Of a DNA stretch of 64,000 bases, positions 45,301-55,372 are shown in pieces. The notes below the pieces were generated by a model. That model saw only the letters and a program-made list of their open reading frames with translations, was not told the DNA's origin and did no database searches. This DNA is from Allomuricauda sp. (GTDB taxonomy: Bacteria; Bacteroidota; Bacteroidia; Flavobacteriales; Flavobacteriaceae), in contig CP051244.1 of assembly GCA_017795045.1 (NCBI GenBank), positions 1,952,579 through 2,016,578 on the forward strand. Direction: 5' to 3'. How positions within the stretch are numbered: the first letter of the stretch is position 1; every line of letters starts with the position of its first letter. Both the position numbers and the translations under genes were made by a program.

Positions 45301-46143
45301 ATGAAAACTCTAAAAATATTCTTTGTACAAATGCTGCTCCTTGGTCCATGTTTGGGTCAGGCCCAGTTTGTGCCCAAAAAGCCCGCTACGACCACCAAGG
45401 TTAAGAAGCCTGTAAAGAAGACCCCTGAGGTAAGGGCAATTCCTGCCAATACACAAACGGCAGTGGTACAAATTAGGGAGACGAAGGGTTGTAGGCCATT
45501 GGCGGCTGCCAGTGTCAATACCATCCTTACCAAGGTCCTTGCCCATACCCTCAGCGTAAAATTGGACAGGGAAGATTCGTATATCCGTTTTAACGGTCAA
45601 ACGCAAAGGCTGTCAATCTCTGATTACAAGGTTAAAAAACCAGCCCATGATTGGGTATACTTCATGAATGATGTAAACTCAACCAAAGCTGTTGCTACCT
45701 TTGATGAACAGAACAGAAGGTTTTATTTGAAGATCACCTTTGAAGGGGATCGTAGCGAGATAAAAGGAAAATGCCCAGGGTGTATAAACCGCTATGAGGA
45801 CAGTCGCGCCCCTGATATCAACTGGTTGGGAAATCGGGAGCTTATCATTGAATTAAAGCCCATCGTCCACAACAATTCCATTGCTTTTGAGGCCACAGGC
45901 ACCGAATTGAAGGGGCATTTTACCATAAACGGTCCCGTACAGGCTTTTTTACCCGGTCTCACGACCTATTTTGAGCGACAGATCATGAGTGCCGTTGAAG
46001 CCCAAGCCAAACGCTTGATGAACACTACTGGGGTAAAGAACATGATGGCCAATACATTCCGTGGTACGGTAAATACCTTGGGACTTGGAAATATTGACAC
46101 CGTGGAGACCGGTGAAAACCATCTTTACATCTGCAATGATTAG
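45301..46143 (+). CDS. exported hypothetical protein
   Basis: This 280-residue protein has a signal peptide (about 1-22, ending GQAQ), a Lys/Pro/Thr-rich linker (about 25-50) and a globular domain with two conserved cysteines in KGKCPGCINRYEDS near 155-163. The C-terminal part is helical (YFERQIMSAVEAQAKRLMN). The ATG at 45301 is chosen over a TTG-type start at 45283 since it begins directly at the hydrophobic segment. It is the last member of the exported-protein run. A 107-base gap to the previous gene leaves room for a second promoter. Confidence 0.65.
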   Translation: MKTLKIFFVQMLLLGPCLGQAQFVPKKPATTTKVKKPVKKTPEVRAIPANTQTAVVQIRETKGCRPLAAASVNTILTKVLAHTLSVKLDREDSYIRFNGQTQRLSISDYKVKKPAHDWVYFMNDVNSTKAVATFDEQNRRFYLKITFEGDRSEIKGKCPGCINRYEDSRAPDINWLGNRELIIELKPIVHNNSIAFEATGTELKGHFTINGPVQAFLPGLTTYFERQIMSAVEAQAKRLMNTTGVKNMMANTFRGTVNTLGLGNIDTVETGENHLYICND

Positions 46144-46464
46144 AATCTATTTGTTTCTGTAAAGAAGGTGATGATGGGTGATTTTTACACATAATTGGTT
46201 GGTTTTACTTTGAATCCGCTATATTATTATGTGAAAGTCAATTTTCACAAGACGATGTCCTATTTCAAATATTGGATTATAGAGTCTTGGTATATAAAGG
46301 GTTATGGATACGTTTCTGACGCCCTGATGAATTGAAAACTCCTGTAAACACAGTTTTTTATTTATGGCTTTTCCACTTCCACCACAGTTGAATGGCATTA
46401 CATAATTGTCAAAAAGGAGAGGTTTTTTGGCGTTGTAAGCTTACCGTCTGTAATTGATTGATCT
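46144..46464. other. gene-free gap between convergent units
   Basis: About 320 bases with no credible reading frame. It contains one perfect 7-bp hairpin, TGTGAAA (46230-46236) and TTTCACA (46243-46249), without a T-run. Short frames can be read but none shows a known protein. No inverted terminal repeat or transposase piece was recognised. Confidence 0.55.
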
Positions 46465-46494
46465 TAAAAAGGGTTTCGGTTGTGAATGAAACCC
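46465..46494 (-). terminator. intrinsic terminator of the HTCS gene
   Basis: On the minus strand, GGGTTTC and GAAACCC form a 7-bp stem with a 10-base loop, followed by five T. It starts three bases after the HTCS stop codon. Confidence 0.85.
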
Positions 46495-46497
46495 AGC

Positions 46498-49400
46498 CTA
46501 AGATCCAAAATCAAAATCCGTATTGTTTATTTGGTGAATTGAAAGATAGTATTCTATGTTTTCAGCTGTATTGGCCCGCTTCTTAAAATCTTTTGGAGTA
46601 GTTCCAAATTGTCCTTTAAAGCTTTTGGAAAAATATTTGGAGTCGTTAAATCCTACCAAATGAGCCGCTTCCGAGATGGAATACCCGAATTTGGTCAAGA
46701 GTACGGCTCCTTTTTTTAAGCGCATATCCCTAGTGAAATCAATTACACTCAACCCTGTAACATTGAGACATTTTCTGTACAAGCTGGAATAACTCATATT
46801 CAATGACTGCGCCAATTGTTGCACCTTAAAATCAGGATCTGCCATATTTCTGTTGATATGGTCCACCAAATTCTCCAAAAAAATCTCGTCTTGAGACTGG
46901 TTTTGGACAAATTGGGGACGATTGATCAGTTCTTTCCGATATTTTGAAATGATATGTTCTTTGGATAAAAGCAAGTTATTTACTTTCAACAGTAACTCAT
47001 TGGTATTGAATGGTTTGTTTATAAACTCAATAGCCCCTGTTTTGAGCCCTTCAATCTTGGCCTTGGTGGAGTTCTTTGCTGTCAACAACACAATGGGGAT
47101 GTGTTTGGTCAAATTGTGCTTTTTAAGCTCTTTGCTCATGACTATACCATCCATTTGAGGCATCATGATATCACTTATGATCAAATCGGGAATATTGTTT
47201 TTTGCGTGATAGAAGCCTTCTTCTCCATTATCTGCAAGCAAAATGTTATACTGGGGAGACAACAGATCCTTTAAAAGTTGCTGTAATTCATAGTTGTCCT
47301 CAACCACCAAGATACTTTTCTTGTGTTGGGTATTTTGGGGTTCTTCTTGTGGTTGGATGCTTTCTACCTGTACTTTCTTTGGTGTAAAATGATTTATTGC
47401 AATTTTTTCCGAATCATCATAGAATTTTTCGGCAACAGGAATCTTTACGGCAAAAGTTGTCCCTTCATGCGGAACACTTTTCACTTTAATTTTTCCCTTA
47501 TGTAACGTCACCAAGTCCTTGGTCAAGGCCAAACCAATTCCTGCCCCTTTGTATTGTTTGTTGGTACTGGACCGATAGAAAATTTCAAAAATCTTGTCCA
47601 GTTCCTCCTTTTCAATGCCAAGACCAGAATCGGATACAGAAATCTTCACAAAACTTTTTTTGTTTATGGGCGAAACGTGTAATTGAACGTTACCTTCCGT
47701 AGGTGTATATTTAAAGGCGTTTGAAAGTAGATTGTACAGGATGTGTTCCAATTTTTCTTTGTCGTACCATGTATGGTCCAGATTTTTTGGGCAGCTTATG
47801 GAAAAGTCGATTTGCTTATTTCGTGCAAGTTCCTTGAACGAGGAACAAATATCCAATATGTCACTGTGTAGGTTATTTTGACTAACGAGCAGATTGAGCC
47901 TGTTGGAATCACTGCTCCTGACCAAGGTAAGTTCCCGTGCAATCCGGCTAAGTTTCTTTGCATTATTGGCTATAATGTTCAGCCTTTCCTTCAGGAGCAT
48001 GTTCCCATTAAGCTCCGCTCTTTTGAGCATGTCATCTATGGGGCCTAGTATTAAGGTGATAGGGGTTTGTATTTCATGGGACATTTTGGTGAAAAAGTCC
48101 ATTTTCGTGTTGTGCAGATCATGTTCCTTGGCATGAATGACCCTATTGATAAATAGCTTCTTTCTAACCCTATACCATTTTACGATGATAAAGACCAATA
48201 AGGATAGAAGCGCAAAATAGATGACATACGCCAATGGCTTGTTCCAAAAAGGTTGCTGAATTGTGATGTTTATCCTCTTTTCAACGCTTGATGATAAATC
48301 GTTCATTCCATGCGCTTTTATCTCAAGGGTATAGCCACCTGGAGGCACATTGGTATATGATGCAAAGCCTTCTGTATAAGTACTTTTCCATTCATCATCA
48401 AAACCCATTAATCTATACGAATAAAAATAATTGGGGTTTAGAATATTGTCGATGGCCGAAAACCGAATCGAAAAAGAAGATTGGTTGTATCCCAGATTTA
48501 GGTGGTCAAGGTTGAACACTTCAGATTTTATCTGATCGGGGAGTAGGTCTTTGGCAGGTTTGTTCAGAACTTGGACATCATGGACCACTAATTTGGGGTT
48601 CAAAGGTTCCTTTTTCAATTTTTCAGGGAAAAAATGGGCAACTCCTTTTGTGCTGCCAAAATAGAGTTGTCCATCCTTATCCTTAAATGTACTTTTTAAC
48701 ATGAAGGAGCCATCTGGCAGGCCATCTGAAGAATAGTACATTTTGGTTGTACAGGTCTTTGCATTTAAATGAACGATTGCATTTCCGGTACTGGCCCAAA
48801 TATTGTCCTTGTCAACTAGGTTAATGGCCTTAAAAGTTAAGTCTTTGATGGTTTTAAGATTTTCAAACTCAGTGAATGTTTTGTTTTTTATATCAAAGAC
48901 ATTCAATTTAAACTGTTCATTGATGAGCCAAATCTTATCATCGGAACTGCATATCATTGAAATGATGCGAGGTACGATTTCCCCTGAAGGGGAAGGATAA
49001 TTTTCAAAAAGCGAATGGTTGATGTTTTGGTTGTTCTCCACAAACTTGAATAAACCGCCACCAATTTGTCCAACCCAAATGTTTCCTTGAAGATCCTCTA
49101 TTATTTTTTCAACGATTACACCATGTAGCCCATTTTTATTGTTACCGAATGAAGCCAATAGCTTTTGCTCGGAATTATAAACATTGAGTGATACATTGGA
49201 TCCAACCCATACCCTGCCTTTTGAATCTTTGAACAATTCCCTAATGTCCTGGGCCATCTGCCCTTTCTCGTTTACAACGGATAGGGACTTGAAAGTTTTT
49301 GTTCCTGGGTTGTAGTGCCAGAGACCATTTCTATAGGTTCCAAACCAGAGATCGTGCCCTTGATCTTCGATTATGGATTGGACGTAAAACGAGTTTTCTG

Positions 49401-50592
49401 CATCATTGAAATATTGTTTTGGTGAACCGTTTTTGAGTATTCTGGTTAGTCCGTTGCCATCGGTCCCGATCCAAAGCGTCTGGTCCGAGGCTTTAAAAAT
49501 ACTCAGTACCCTCATCGGAATGGTATTGTCAGACCCAGTATGATAATTTACATCTTTGTTGGTTTTGGGGATAATATTCAACGTTCCATACTTGTTGGTG
49601 AGCCATATATTTTTATGATCATCCTCGTTGATATCCAATATGGTGTTGCTCTCAATGGAAAATTCATCAAGATATCTTTTTTTATAGCTCTGGACATATC
49701 CTGTCTTGCTGTTTATCTTGTAGACCCCGTTGCCATCGGTTCCTGCCCAAATATTTTCATCACTGTCCAAAAATAGGCTTAAGAAAAGAGAGGATTCAAT
49801 ATTCCCTGTATCACCTTTTAAGAAGTCTTTTGATATGATTTTTTGTTGGGCAATATCATAAATGTGCAACCCATTCCCTTCAGTTCCAATCCAAAGCCTA
49901 TTTTCCTTGTCCATTCTTAACACGATACCACCGGGATAGTCAGTGAAAGGCCCAACGATTTCGGTCTGTCTTCCGGACTGTACGGAGTATTTGTAGATTT
50001 TGCCTTGGGTGGTTCCTACATAAACATTGTCATTCTTATCAAAATCCAAATTGTTCACCATGTTGTCCGCCATGTTGATATTTGGGATGGTGGTGATACT
50101 GTCAAACTTTTGCTTGGAGTAGATGTAAATGTCACCACTTTTGGTGGCCATCCATACCTGCTTGCCATTGGGGCGAACCCTCCGAATCATTTTTTTGCCC
50201 AACTTGTGATCAAAACTTTCAAATTGGCCACGCCTCGTTTCATATTTTGCCAAAAGACCGTTGCGTGTATTGATCCAAATATTTTTTGATTCATCATTTA
50301 TGATATACTCAATCCTATCTTGCCCGTCAATGATAGGAAAGATACTCTCCTTGTCAATCAGGGAAAAGGTATAGCCATTGTATATCAATACCCCCTGGGA
50401 AGAAGACATCCAGATATTGCCCAATGAATCTTGGGCGACATTGCTGACAAATTGCTGTTTGTTGTTGTGCGTTGGGGTCAAGGATTTAAAGTACACCTGA
50501 TCCTGCCCAAGAATATACCCCCCTGCTAGATGAAATAGGAAAAGGGTCAAGAGGATAATCGTTTTCTTATAGGAGCACGTCACGCAATTCAT
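46498..50592 (-). CDS. hybrid two-component system sensor-regulator (HTCS, AraC output) of the glycan locus
   Basis: This 1364-residue protein senses glycan fragments in the periplasm and activates the adjacent locus. It has a signal segment, an array of two-component propeller repeats (recurrent WIGTDGNG, VWAGTDGNG, IWVGQIGGG; about 30-690), a Y_Y_Y domain (about 700-775), one membrane helix (about 790-810), HisKA with His near 838 in FFTKMSHEIQTP, HATPase_c (NLLSNAFKYTP; GAGIGLALTKDLV), a receiver domain with Asp near 1140 in IISDIMMPQMDG, and an AraC domain (about 1245-1350). The start is ATG at 50592 (MNCVTCSYKKT), before the signal segment; the frame's longer extension lacks support. It diverges from the GH109-like gene. 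Confidence 0.93.
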   Translation of the reverse strand: MNCVTCSYKKTIILLTLFLFHLAGGYILGQDQVYFKSLTPTHNNKQQFVSNVAQDSLGNIWMSSSQGVLIYNGYTFSLIDKESIFPIIDGQDRIEYIINDESKNIWINTRNGLLAKYETRRGQFESFDHKLGKKMIRRVRPNGKQVWMATKSGDIYIYSKQKFDSITTIPNINMADNMVNNLDFDKNDNVYVGTTQGKIYKYSVQSGRQTEIVGPFTDYPGGIVLRMDKENRLWIGTEGNGLHIYDIAQQKIISKDFLKGDTGNIESSLFLSLFLDSDENIWAGTDGNGVYKINSKTGYVQSYKKRYLDEFSIESNTILDINEDDHKNIWLTNKYGTLNIIPKTNKDVNYHTGSDNTIPMRVLSIFKASDQTLWIGTDGNGLTRILKNGSPKQYFNDAENSFYVQSIIEDQGHDLWFGTYRNGLWHYNPGTKTFKSLSVVNEKGQMAQDIRELFKDSKGRVWVGSNVSLNVYNSEQKLLASFGNNKNGLHGVIVEKIIEDLQGNIWVGQIGGGLFKFVENNQNINHSLFENYPSPSGEIVPRIISMICSSDDKIWLINEQFKLNVFDIKNKTFTEFENLKTIKDLTFKAINLVDKDNIWASTGNAIVHLNAKTCTTKMYYSSDGLPDGSFMLKSTFKDKDGQLYFGSTKGVAHFFPEKLKKEPLNPKLVVHDVQVLNKPAKDLLPDQIKSEVFNLDHLNLGYNQSSFSIRFSAIDNILNPNYFYSYRLMGFDDEWKSTYTEGFASYTNVPPGGYTLEIKAHGMNDLSSSVEKRINITIQQPFWNKPLAYVIYFALLSLLVFIIVKWYRVRKKLFINRVIHAKEHDLHNTKMDFFTKMSHEIQTPITLILGPIDDMLKRAELNGNMLLKERLNIIANNAKKLSRIARELTLVRSSDSNRLNLLVSQNNLHSDILDICSSFKELARNKQIDFSISCPKNLDHTWYDKEKLEHILYNLLSNAFKYTPTEGNVQLHVSPINKKSFVKISVSDSGLGIEKEELDKIFEIFYRSSTNKQYKGAGIGLALTKDLVTLHKGKIKVKSVPHEGTTFAVKIPVAEKFYDDSEKIAINHFTPKKVQVESIQPQEEPQNTQHKKSILVVEDNYELQQLLKDLLSPQYNILLADNGEEGFYHAKNNIPDLIISDIMMPQMDGIVMSKELKKHNLTKHIPIVLLTAKNSTKAKIEGLKTGAIEFINKPFNTNELLLKVNNLLLSKEHIISKYRKELINRPQFVQNQSQDEIFLENLVDHINRNMADPDFKVQQLAQSLNMSYSSLYRKCLNVTGLSVIDFTRDMRLKKGAVLLTKFGYSISEAAHLVGFNDSKYFSKSFKGQFGTTPKDFKKRANTAENIEYYLSIHQINNTDFDFGS

Positions 50593-51001
50593 TTTATAGG
50601 GTAAATGAGCAACATAGACACAAATTTTGTCATTTCCCCTCAATATTGATTGGACATTTCCACTAAAAAGGTGGAAAATATGATCAGATGGGGCTTCAAG
50701 GGGTACATTTCCAACCCAGTACAATGCAAGGGGTCATTACATATTCAAAAATATACATAAAATAAAAACCCCTTGTTGTCAAGCTTTTCCTGGTCGAATA
50801 ACCACGTTTGCTCTTACTGTTATCAATCAGGCAGTTGCAGTGTATCAAGGGATCTTTCCCTCACTTGTGTAAAATCAGTCATAAAGGTGTAGTATTTCGT
50901 CATCCTCGATAAAAAGGAAGAAATACACCCTGTTTTTGATTGAAAACCATAAAAACTTTATCCATTTAAACCGCCAAATTTGGGTCAAACTAAATTAAAA
51001 C
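50593..51001. promoter_or_regulatory. divergent regulatory region between the HTCS and the glycan genes
   Basis: No gene is visible. A minus-strand -7 element TATTTTTG (50753-50746) fits the HTCS promoter. A perfect 8-bp inverted repeat, CAAGGGGT (50727-50734) and ACCCCTTG (50768-50775), flanks it. Nearer the GH109-like gene, TTTTTGATTG around 50933 and AT-rich sequence at 50945-50975 may be its promoter, without a clear TAnnTTTG. The HTCS binding site is not identified. Confidence 0.45.
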
Positions 51002-52366
51002 ATGAATTCAAGAAGAGGCTTTGTTAAGACAGCTGCTTTGGCTTCGGCCGGTATGGCCATGGTTCCAGAGACGGTTTTTGGGAAAAAGTTAAATATCTAT
51101 GACGGCAAATTACGGCTGGCTTTCATTGGGGTGGGCCTTAGGGGTGCCAACCACTTGAACAATGCCCTTCAGAGGAAAGATGTTGAAATCACCGCCATTT
51201 GTGATATAGACCCCAAGCGTGTTGAGATTGCATTGGGAAAATTGTCTGAAGCAGGGTTTAAAAAGCCAAAGGTTTTTGGGGAAAACACACTCGATTATAA
51301 AAACTTACTGGAATTACAGGAAGTGGATGCCGTGATAATTTCAACCCCGTGGCTATGGCACACCAAAATGGCCGTTGATGCCATGGAGGCGGGTAAGTAC
51401 ACGGGCCTAGAAGTATCGGCTGCCAATACGCTTGAAGAATGTTGGGATTTGGTGAACACGCATGAAAGGACAGGAAGCCATTTGATGATCTTGGAAAATG
51501 TGTGCTATAGAAGAGATGTTTTGGCTGTTCTTAATATGGTGAAAAAAGATGTGTTTGGAGAAATGTTGCACTTTACCTGTGGCTACAAACACGACCTTAG
51601 AGGTGTTAAATTCAATGATGGTCAAACTGCATATGGCAAGGGTGTTGAATTTGGGGAAAAGGGTATATCTGAATCCAAATGGAGAACACAACACTCTTTG
51701 CTAAGAAATGCAGATGTATACCCAACCCATGGTTTGGGTCCCATTGCCGTAATGGCAGATGTCAATCGAGGGAACCGCTTTGTGTCCATGACATCGCATG
51801 CAACGAAAGGTGTTGGACTTCACAAATATATTGTGGACAACGGTGGGGAGAGCCACCCAAATGCCAAATTAAAATGGAAACAAGGAGATGTGATAACCTC
51901 TACCATTGAGACAGCAAATGGAGAGACGATTATTGTAACGCATGATGTAAACTCACCAAGACCCTATTCATTAGGGTTTACAGTCCAAGGGTCTAAAGGA
52001 ATCACGGATTTTGACTATCACACCCGTAGAATTTATGTAGAAGGAGTCTCAAAAAATCATTCTTGGGAAGACATGGATACTTGGCTTAAGAAGTACGATC
52101 ATCCGCTTTGGAAAAAATATGGGGAATATGCCATGGGATCAGGACACGGAGGGATGGATTTCTTTGTAATGAATGCCTTTGTTGAATCTGCAAAGCAAAA
52201 CATAGCACCACCAATGGATGCCTATGATGCAGCCGCTTGGAGTGCAGTGACCCCATTATCTGAAGCATCAATTGAAAATAACGGGGAACCACAGGATTTT
52301 CCTGATTTCACCAGAGGTATGTGGATCAAGCGCAAACCTTATAATTGGATTAAAGAAACCTTTTGA
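51002..52366 (+). CDS. Tat-exported Gfo/Idh/MocA-fold protein, GH109-like alpha-N-acetylgalactosaminidase
   Basis: GH109 enzymes cleave terminal alpha-N-acetylgalactosamine with tightly bound NAD+ by an oxidation-elimination route. The 454-residue protein starts with a twin-arginine signal (NSRRGFVK), so it folds before export. The NAD-binding motif is FIGVGLRG near 40-47. The catalytic half has features of GH109: PWLWHTKMAVDAMEAGKYTGLEVSAA, ENVCYRRD, VYPTHGLGPIAV, and GSGHGGMDFFV near the C-terminus. Ordinary oxidoreductases of this fold also occur with Tat signals, so GH109 activity is likely but not certain. It begins the operon with the SusC/SusD pair. Confidence 0.82.
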   Translation: MNSRRGFVKTAALASAGMAMVPETVFGKKLNIYDGKLRLAFIGVGLRGANHLNNALQRKDVEITAICDIDPKRVEIALGKLSEAGFKKPKVFGENTLDYKNLLELQEVDAVIISTPWLWHTKMAVDAMEAGKYTGLEVSAANTLEECWDLVNTHERTGSHLMILENVCYRRDVLAVLNMVKKDVFGEMLHFTCGYKHDLRGVKFNDGQTAYGKGVEFGEKGISESKWRTQHSLLRNADVYPTHGLGPIAVMADVNRGNRFVSMTSHATKGVGLHKYIVDNGGESHPNAKLKWKQGDVITSTIETANGETIIVTHDVNSPRPYSLGFTVQGSKGITDFDYHTRRIYVEGVSKNHSWEDMDTWLKKYDHPLWKKYGEYAMGSGHGGMDFFVMNAFVESAKQNIAPPMDAYDAAAWSAVTPLSEASIENNGEPQDFPDFTRGMWIKRKPYNWIKETF

Positions 52367-52404
52367 ACTTAACAATCATCTGTTTACTAACTAAATAACT
52401 CTTT

Positions 52405-55353
52405 ATGAAAAACCGCAAATTAATTTTATTAATTCCGCTATTTCTCTTTGCCATGGTTTCATGGTCACAAGAGAAGCCAATTACCGGTACTGTTGTTGAC
52501 GGTGCAGGACAGCCTGTTGTTGGTGCCAACGTATTGGTCAAGGACCAAGCGAAAGGCGCCGTAACGGATTTTGATGGAATGTTTACTATAGACAATGTAA
52601 CCTCCGATGATGTTTTGGTAATATCTTCCATAGGATTTACCACTCAAGAAACACCAGTAGGAAACCGGACCAACATCACTGTTACGCTACAAGAAGATGT
52701 GAGTCAATTGGAAGAAGTGGTTGTAGTGGCTTATGGGACACAGAAAAGAGAGACGGTGACTTCGTCTTTGGTCAGTATTGACTCTGAAAAACTAAAAGAT
52801 ATAACCACTCCCGAGGTTTCCTCCATGCTACAAGGAAAAGCCGCGGGCGTTCAAGTAGCCGCCTCCAGTGGGTCTCCTGGTTCTGCTCCAAATATACTGA
52901 TACGGGGTGTTGCCTCCTTGAACGGAAACATTACTCCCTTATGGGTTGTGGATGGGGTGATCCAGCATGGGGTTCCTGTTATAAACCCAAATGATGTGGC
53001 CAACATATCCGTGCTGAAGGATGCTTCGGCAACGGCATTGTATGGGTCCAGAGGTGCCAACGGTGTGGTAGTGGTAACCACCAAAAGGGCTCCTTTGGGT
53101 GAAAAACCACAGATTCAAGTAAGTACCAAATTGGCCATCAATCAATTCAATAGCGGCCAGTTTGAGGTAATGGACTCACAGCAGTTGTATGATTACCACA
53201 CTCAATTTGAAAATTCACAACCATGGTTTGATGAAAGCTTGTTGGGCAGGGACACAGATTGGGTAAAAGGGGGCACAAGGAATGCCTTGGTGAGGGATGC
53301 CAATGTATCCTTCACCTCTGCCACAGAATCTTTGAACTTGTTCTTGAACATGGGATATTACAATGAAGAGGGCACTGTAAGAGGAAATGAACTGGATAGG
53401 TATACCTTCCGTACTAATTTGGATTATAAAATCAACAAAAAACTGACCATAAAACCCAAGTTGGCGTTTAGTTTTGATAATAGGGACCGCATTGCTGAAG
53501 CTCCGTTGTATGAGCTATATCTAAACTTACCTTGGGATATACCTTTTGATAGTGAAGGAATTCCCGTAAATGCGCAGGATTCCCAAGACTGGTTGGGAAG
53601 GGACCAAAGAAACTACTTCTATGACCAACAGTGGAACTACTCTTCCAGGAATGACTTTAACTTCAGTACAAACTTTGACTTTGAATACCAGATTGTACCA
53701 AATTTAGTCCTTCATTCGACCAACAACTTTACGCTTTACAGAAGAAAAGACCTTCAGTATACAGACCCAAGGTCCAATTCAGGTTTGGCCAATGGTGGTA
53801 CAATCCGAAATTTTGCGGCCAACAGAAATACCCGATTAACAACACAGATGTTGAAATACAGCAATGTTTTCAATGACAACCATACGGTAAGTGTTTTGGG
53901 CGGATATGAATACAACGATTATGAATACGAAGACTTCGGCGCCTCTGGAAATGGAATCATTGCGGGAGGTGAGATTCTCAATGCAGCCAGTGAGACAGGA
54001 GAGGTAGAAGGTCGTAAGAATGAATATGCCCTGCAATCCTTTTTCTTGGCTGCAGAATATGACTACCAGAGCAAGTATTTTGCGAAAGCTTCCATTAGAA
54101 GGGATGGGGCCTCAAACTTTGGATTGGACAATCAATACGGTAATTTCTTTTCCATAGGTTTGGGTTGGAACGTTCATAAAGAGGATTTCTTTAATACCGA
54201 TGTTTTTAACCAGTTAAAACTTAGGGCCAGTTATGGTTCGGTGGGTAACAGGCCATCATCATTATACCCTTACCAAGGAACATATAGGGTAAATACCCAG
54301 TATATTGGAACCCCAGGGGCCATATTGGACCAATTTGGAAATCCAGATTTGGGGTGGGAGAAGTCCTATGAGACCAACTTGGCCTTGGATACAAGGATTT
54401 TGGATGTCGTAAGCCTAACGTTTGAATATTACAACAAGAATACATCAGACCTGCTCTATTTTGTGAGTCTCCCTGATCTTACCGGATTCCAAGGATTCTG
54501 GGAAAATGTAGGAGGGTTGACCAATAAAGGTTTTGAGGCTTCGGTTTCTGCCGATATTGTATCAAAACAAGACTTTAATTTCAATGTTGGTTTCAATATT
54601 GGGGTCAATAGAAATGAGATCACAGAGCTTTATGATGAACAAGAAGAGATACCGGTAGGTTCAAAAATCTTCAAGATAGGGGAAGATGCGGACACTTGGT
54701 ACATCAGAAAATGGTTGGGTGTAGACCCGGATAATGGTCAGCCATTATGGGAAGTGGTGGACCCAGATACCGGGGCAAAGTCGGAAACAAGCGATTGGAA
54801 TGAGGCTACCTTGCAAACAGTGGGCACTTCAACACCCGATTTCATTGGAGGGTTTAATACCAGTCTCAGGTATAAGAATATGTCTTTGACCTCCAACTTT
54901 AGTTTCTCCAAAGGAGGAACTTTGTACAATGCTTCCCGTGAACTGTTTGATTCTGATGGATTTTATTCAACGTTCAATCAAATGGTACTGGCCGATGGTT
55001 GGTCCAGATGGCAACAACCGGGCGATATTGCAACACATCCCCAAGCCATAGAAGGAGGAAACAACAATTCCAACAAGCGCTCTTCCAGATATTTGGAAGA
55101 TGCGAGCTACCTAAGGCTGAACAATGTAACGCTCTCGTATAGTTTGCCCCAAAACATCCTGACCAAGTTGGGTGTAAGCAATGCCAACATCTATTTGGCA
55201 GGGGACAATCTATTTACCATTACTGACTTTACTGGGGTAGATCCAGTGGTCCGTGGTAATCCCGATGATGCCATTCCAGGATTATCTGGCTCGGTAAGTT
55301 TAACCTACCCCGTTCCAAGAAGATATGTATTGGGACTAAGCGTAACTTTTTAA
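52405..55353 (+). CDS. SusC/RagA family TonB-linked outer membrane protein
   Basis: This 982-residue outer-membrane importer takes up oligosaccharides with energy from TonB. It has a signal peptide (1-21), a carboxypeptidase-regulatory-like domain (about 25-100; ITGTVVDGAGQPVVGANVLVKD), a TonB-box/plug segment (EEVVVVAYGTQKRETVTSS, then ILIRGVASL, PLWVVDGV, SVLKDASATALYGSRGANGVVVVTTK; about 105-230) and a long barrel ending in RRYVLGLSVTF, with the terminal Phe needed for insertion. It lies 38 bases after the GH109-like gene and 20 before its SusD partner. Confidence 0.95.
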   Translation: MKNRKLILLIPLFLFAMVSWSQEKPITGTVVDGAGQPVVGANVLVKDQAKGAVTDFDGMFTIDNVTSDDVLVISSIGFTTQETPVGNRTNITVTLQEDVSQLEEVVVVAYGTQKRETVTSSLVSIDSEKLKDITTPEVSSMLQGKAAGVQVAASSGSPGSAPNILIRGVASLNGNITPLWVVDGVIQHGVPVINPNDVANISVLKDASATALYGSRGANGVVVVTTKRAPLGEKPQIQVSTKLAINQFNSGQFEVMDSQQLYDYHTQFENSQPWFDESLLGRDTDWVKGGTRNALVRDANVSFTSATESLNLFLNMGYYNEEGTVRGNELDRYTFRTNLDYKINKKLTIKPKLAFSFDNRDRIAEAPLYELYLNLPWDIPFDSEGIPVNAQDSQDWLGRDQRNYFYDQQWNYSSRNDFNFSTNFDFEYQIVPNLVLHSTNNFTLYRRKDLQYTDPRSNSGLANGGTIRNFAANRNTRLTTQMLKYSNVFNDNHTVSVLGGYEYNDYEYEDFGASGNGIIAGGEILNAASETGEVEGRKNEYALQSFFLAAEYDYQSKYFAKASIRRDGASNFGLDNQYGNFFSIGLGWNVHKEDFFNTDVFNQLKLRASYGSVGNRPSSLYPYQGTYRVNTQYIGTPGAILDQFGNPDLGWEKSYETNLALDTRILDVVSLTFEYYNKNTSDLLYFVSLPDLTGFQGFWENVGGLTNKGFEASVSADIVSKQDFNFNVGFNIGVNRNEITELYDEQEEIPVGSKIFKIGEDADTWYIRKWLGVDPDNGQPLWEVVDPDTGAKSETSDWNEATLQTVGTSTPDFIGGFNTSLRYKNMSLTSNFSFSKGGTLYNASRELFDSDGFYSTFNQMVLADGWSRWQQPGDIATHPQAIEGGNNNSNKRSSRYLEDASYLRLNNVTLSYSLPQNILTKLGVSNANIYLAGDNLFTITDFTGVDPVVRGNPDDAIPGLSGSVSLTYPVPRRYVLGLSVTF

Positions 55354-55372
55354 AAAACTTAATTGCAACGTA

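Noticed and set aside
46144..46497. Possible insertion-sequence remnant in the gap before the HTCS gene
   Set aside because: Short frames on either strand give no recognisable transposase motif and no paired terminal repeats were seen; the hairpin at 46230-46249 alone is not evidence of a mobile element.
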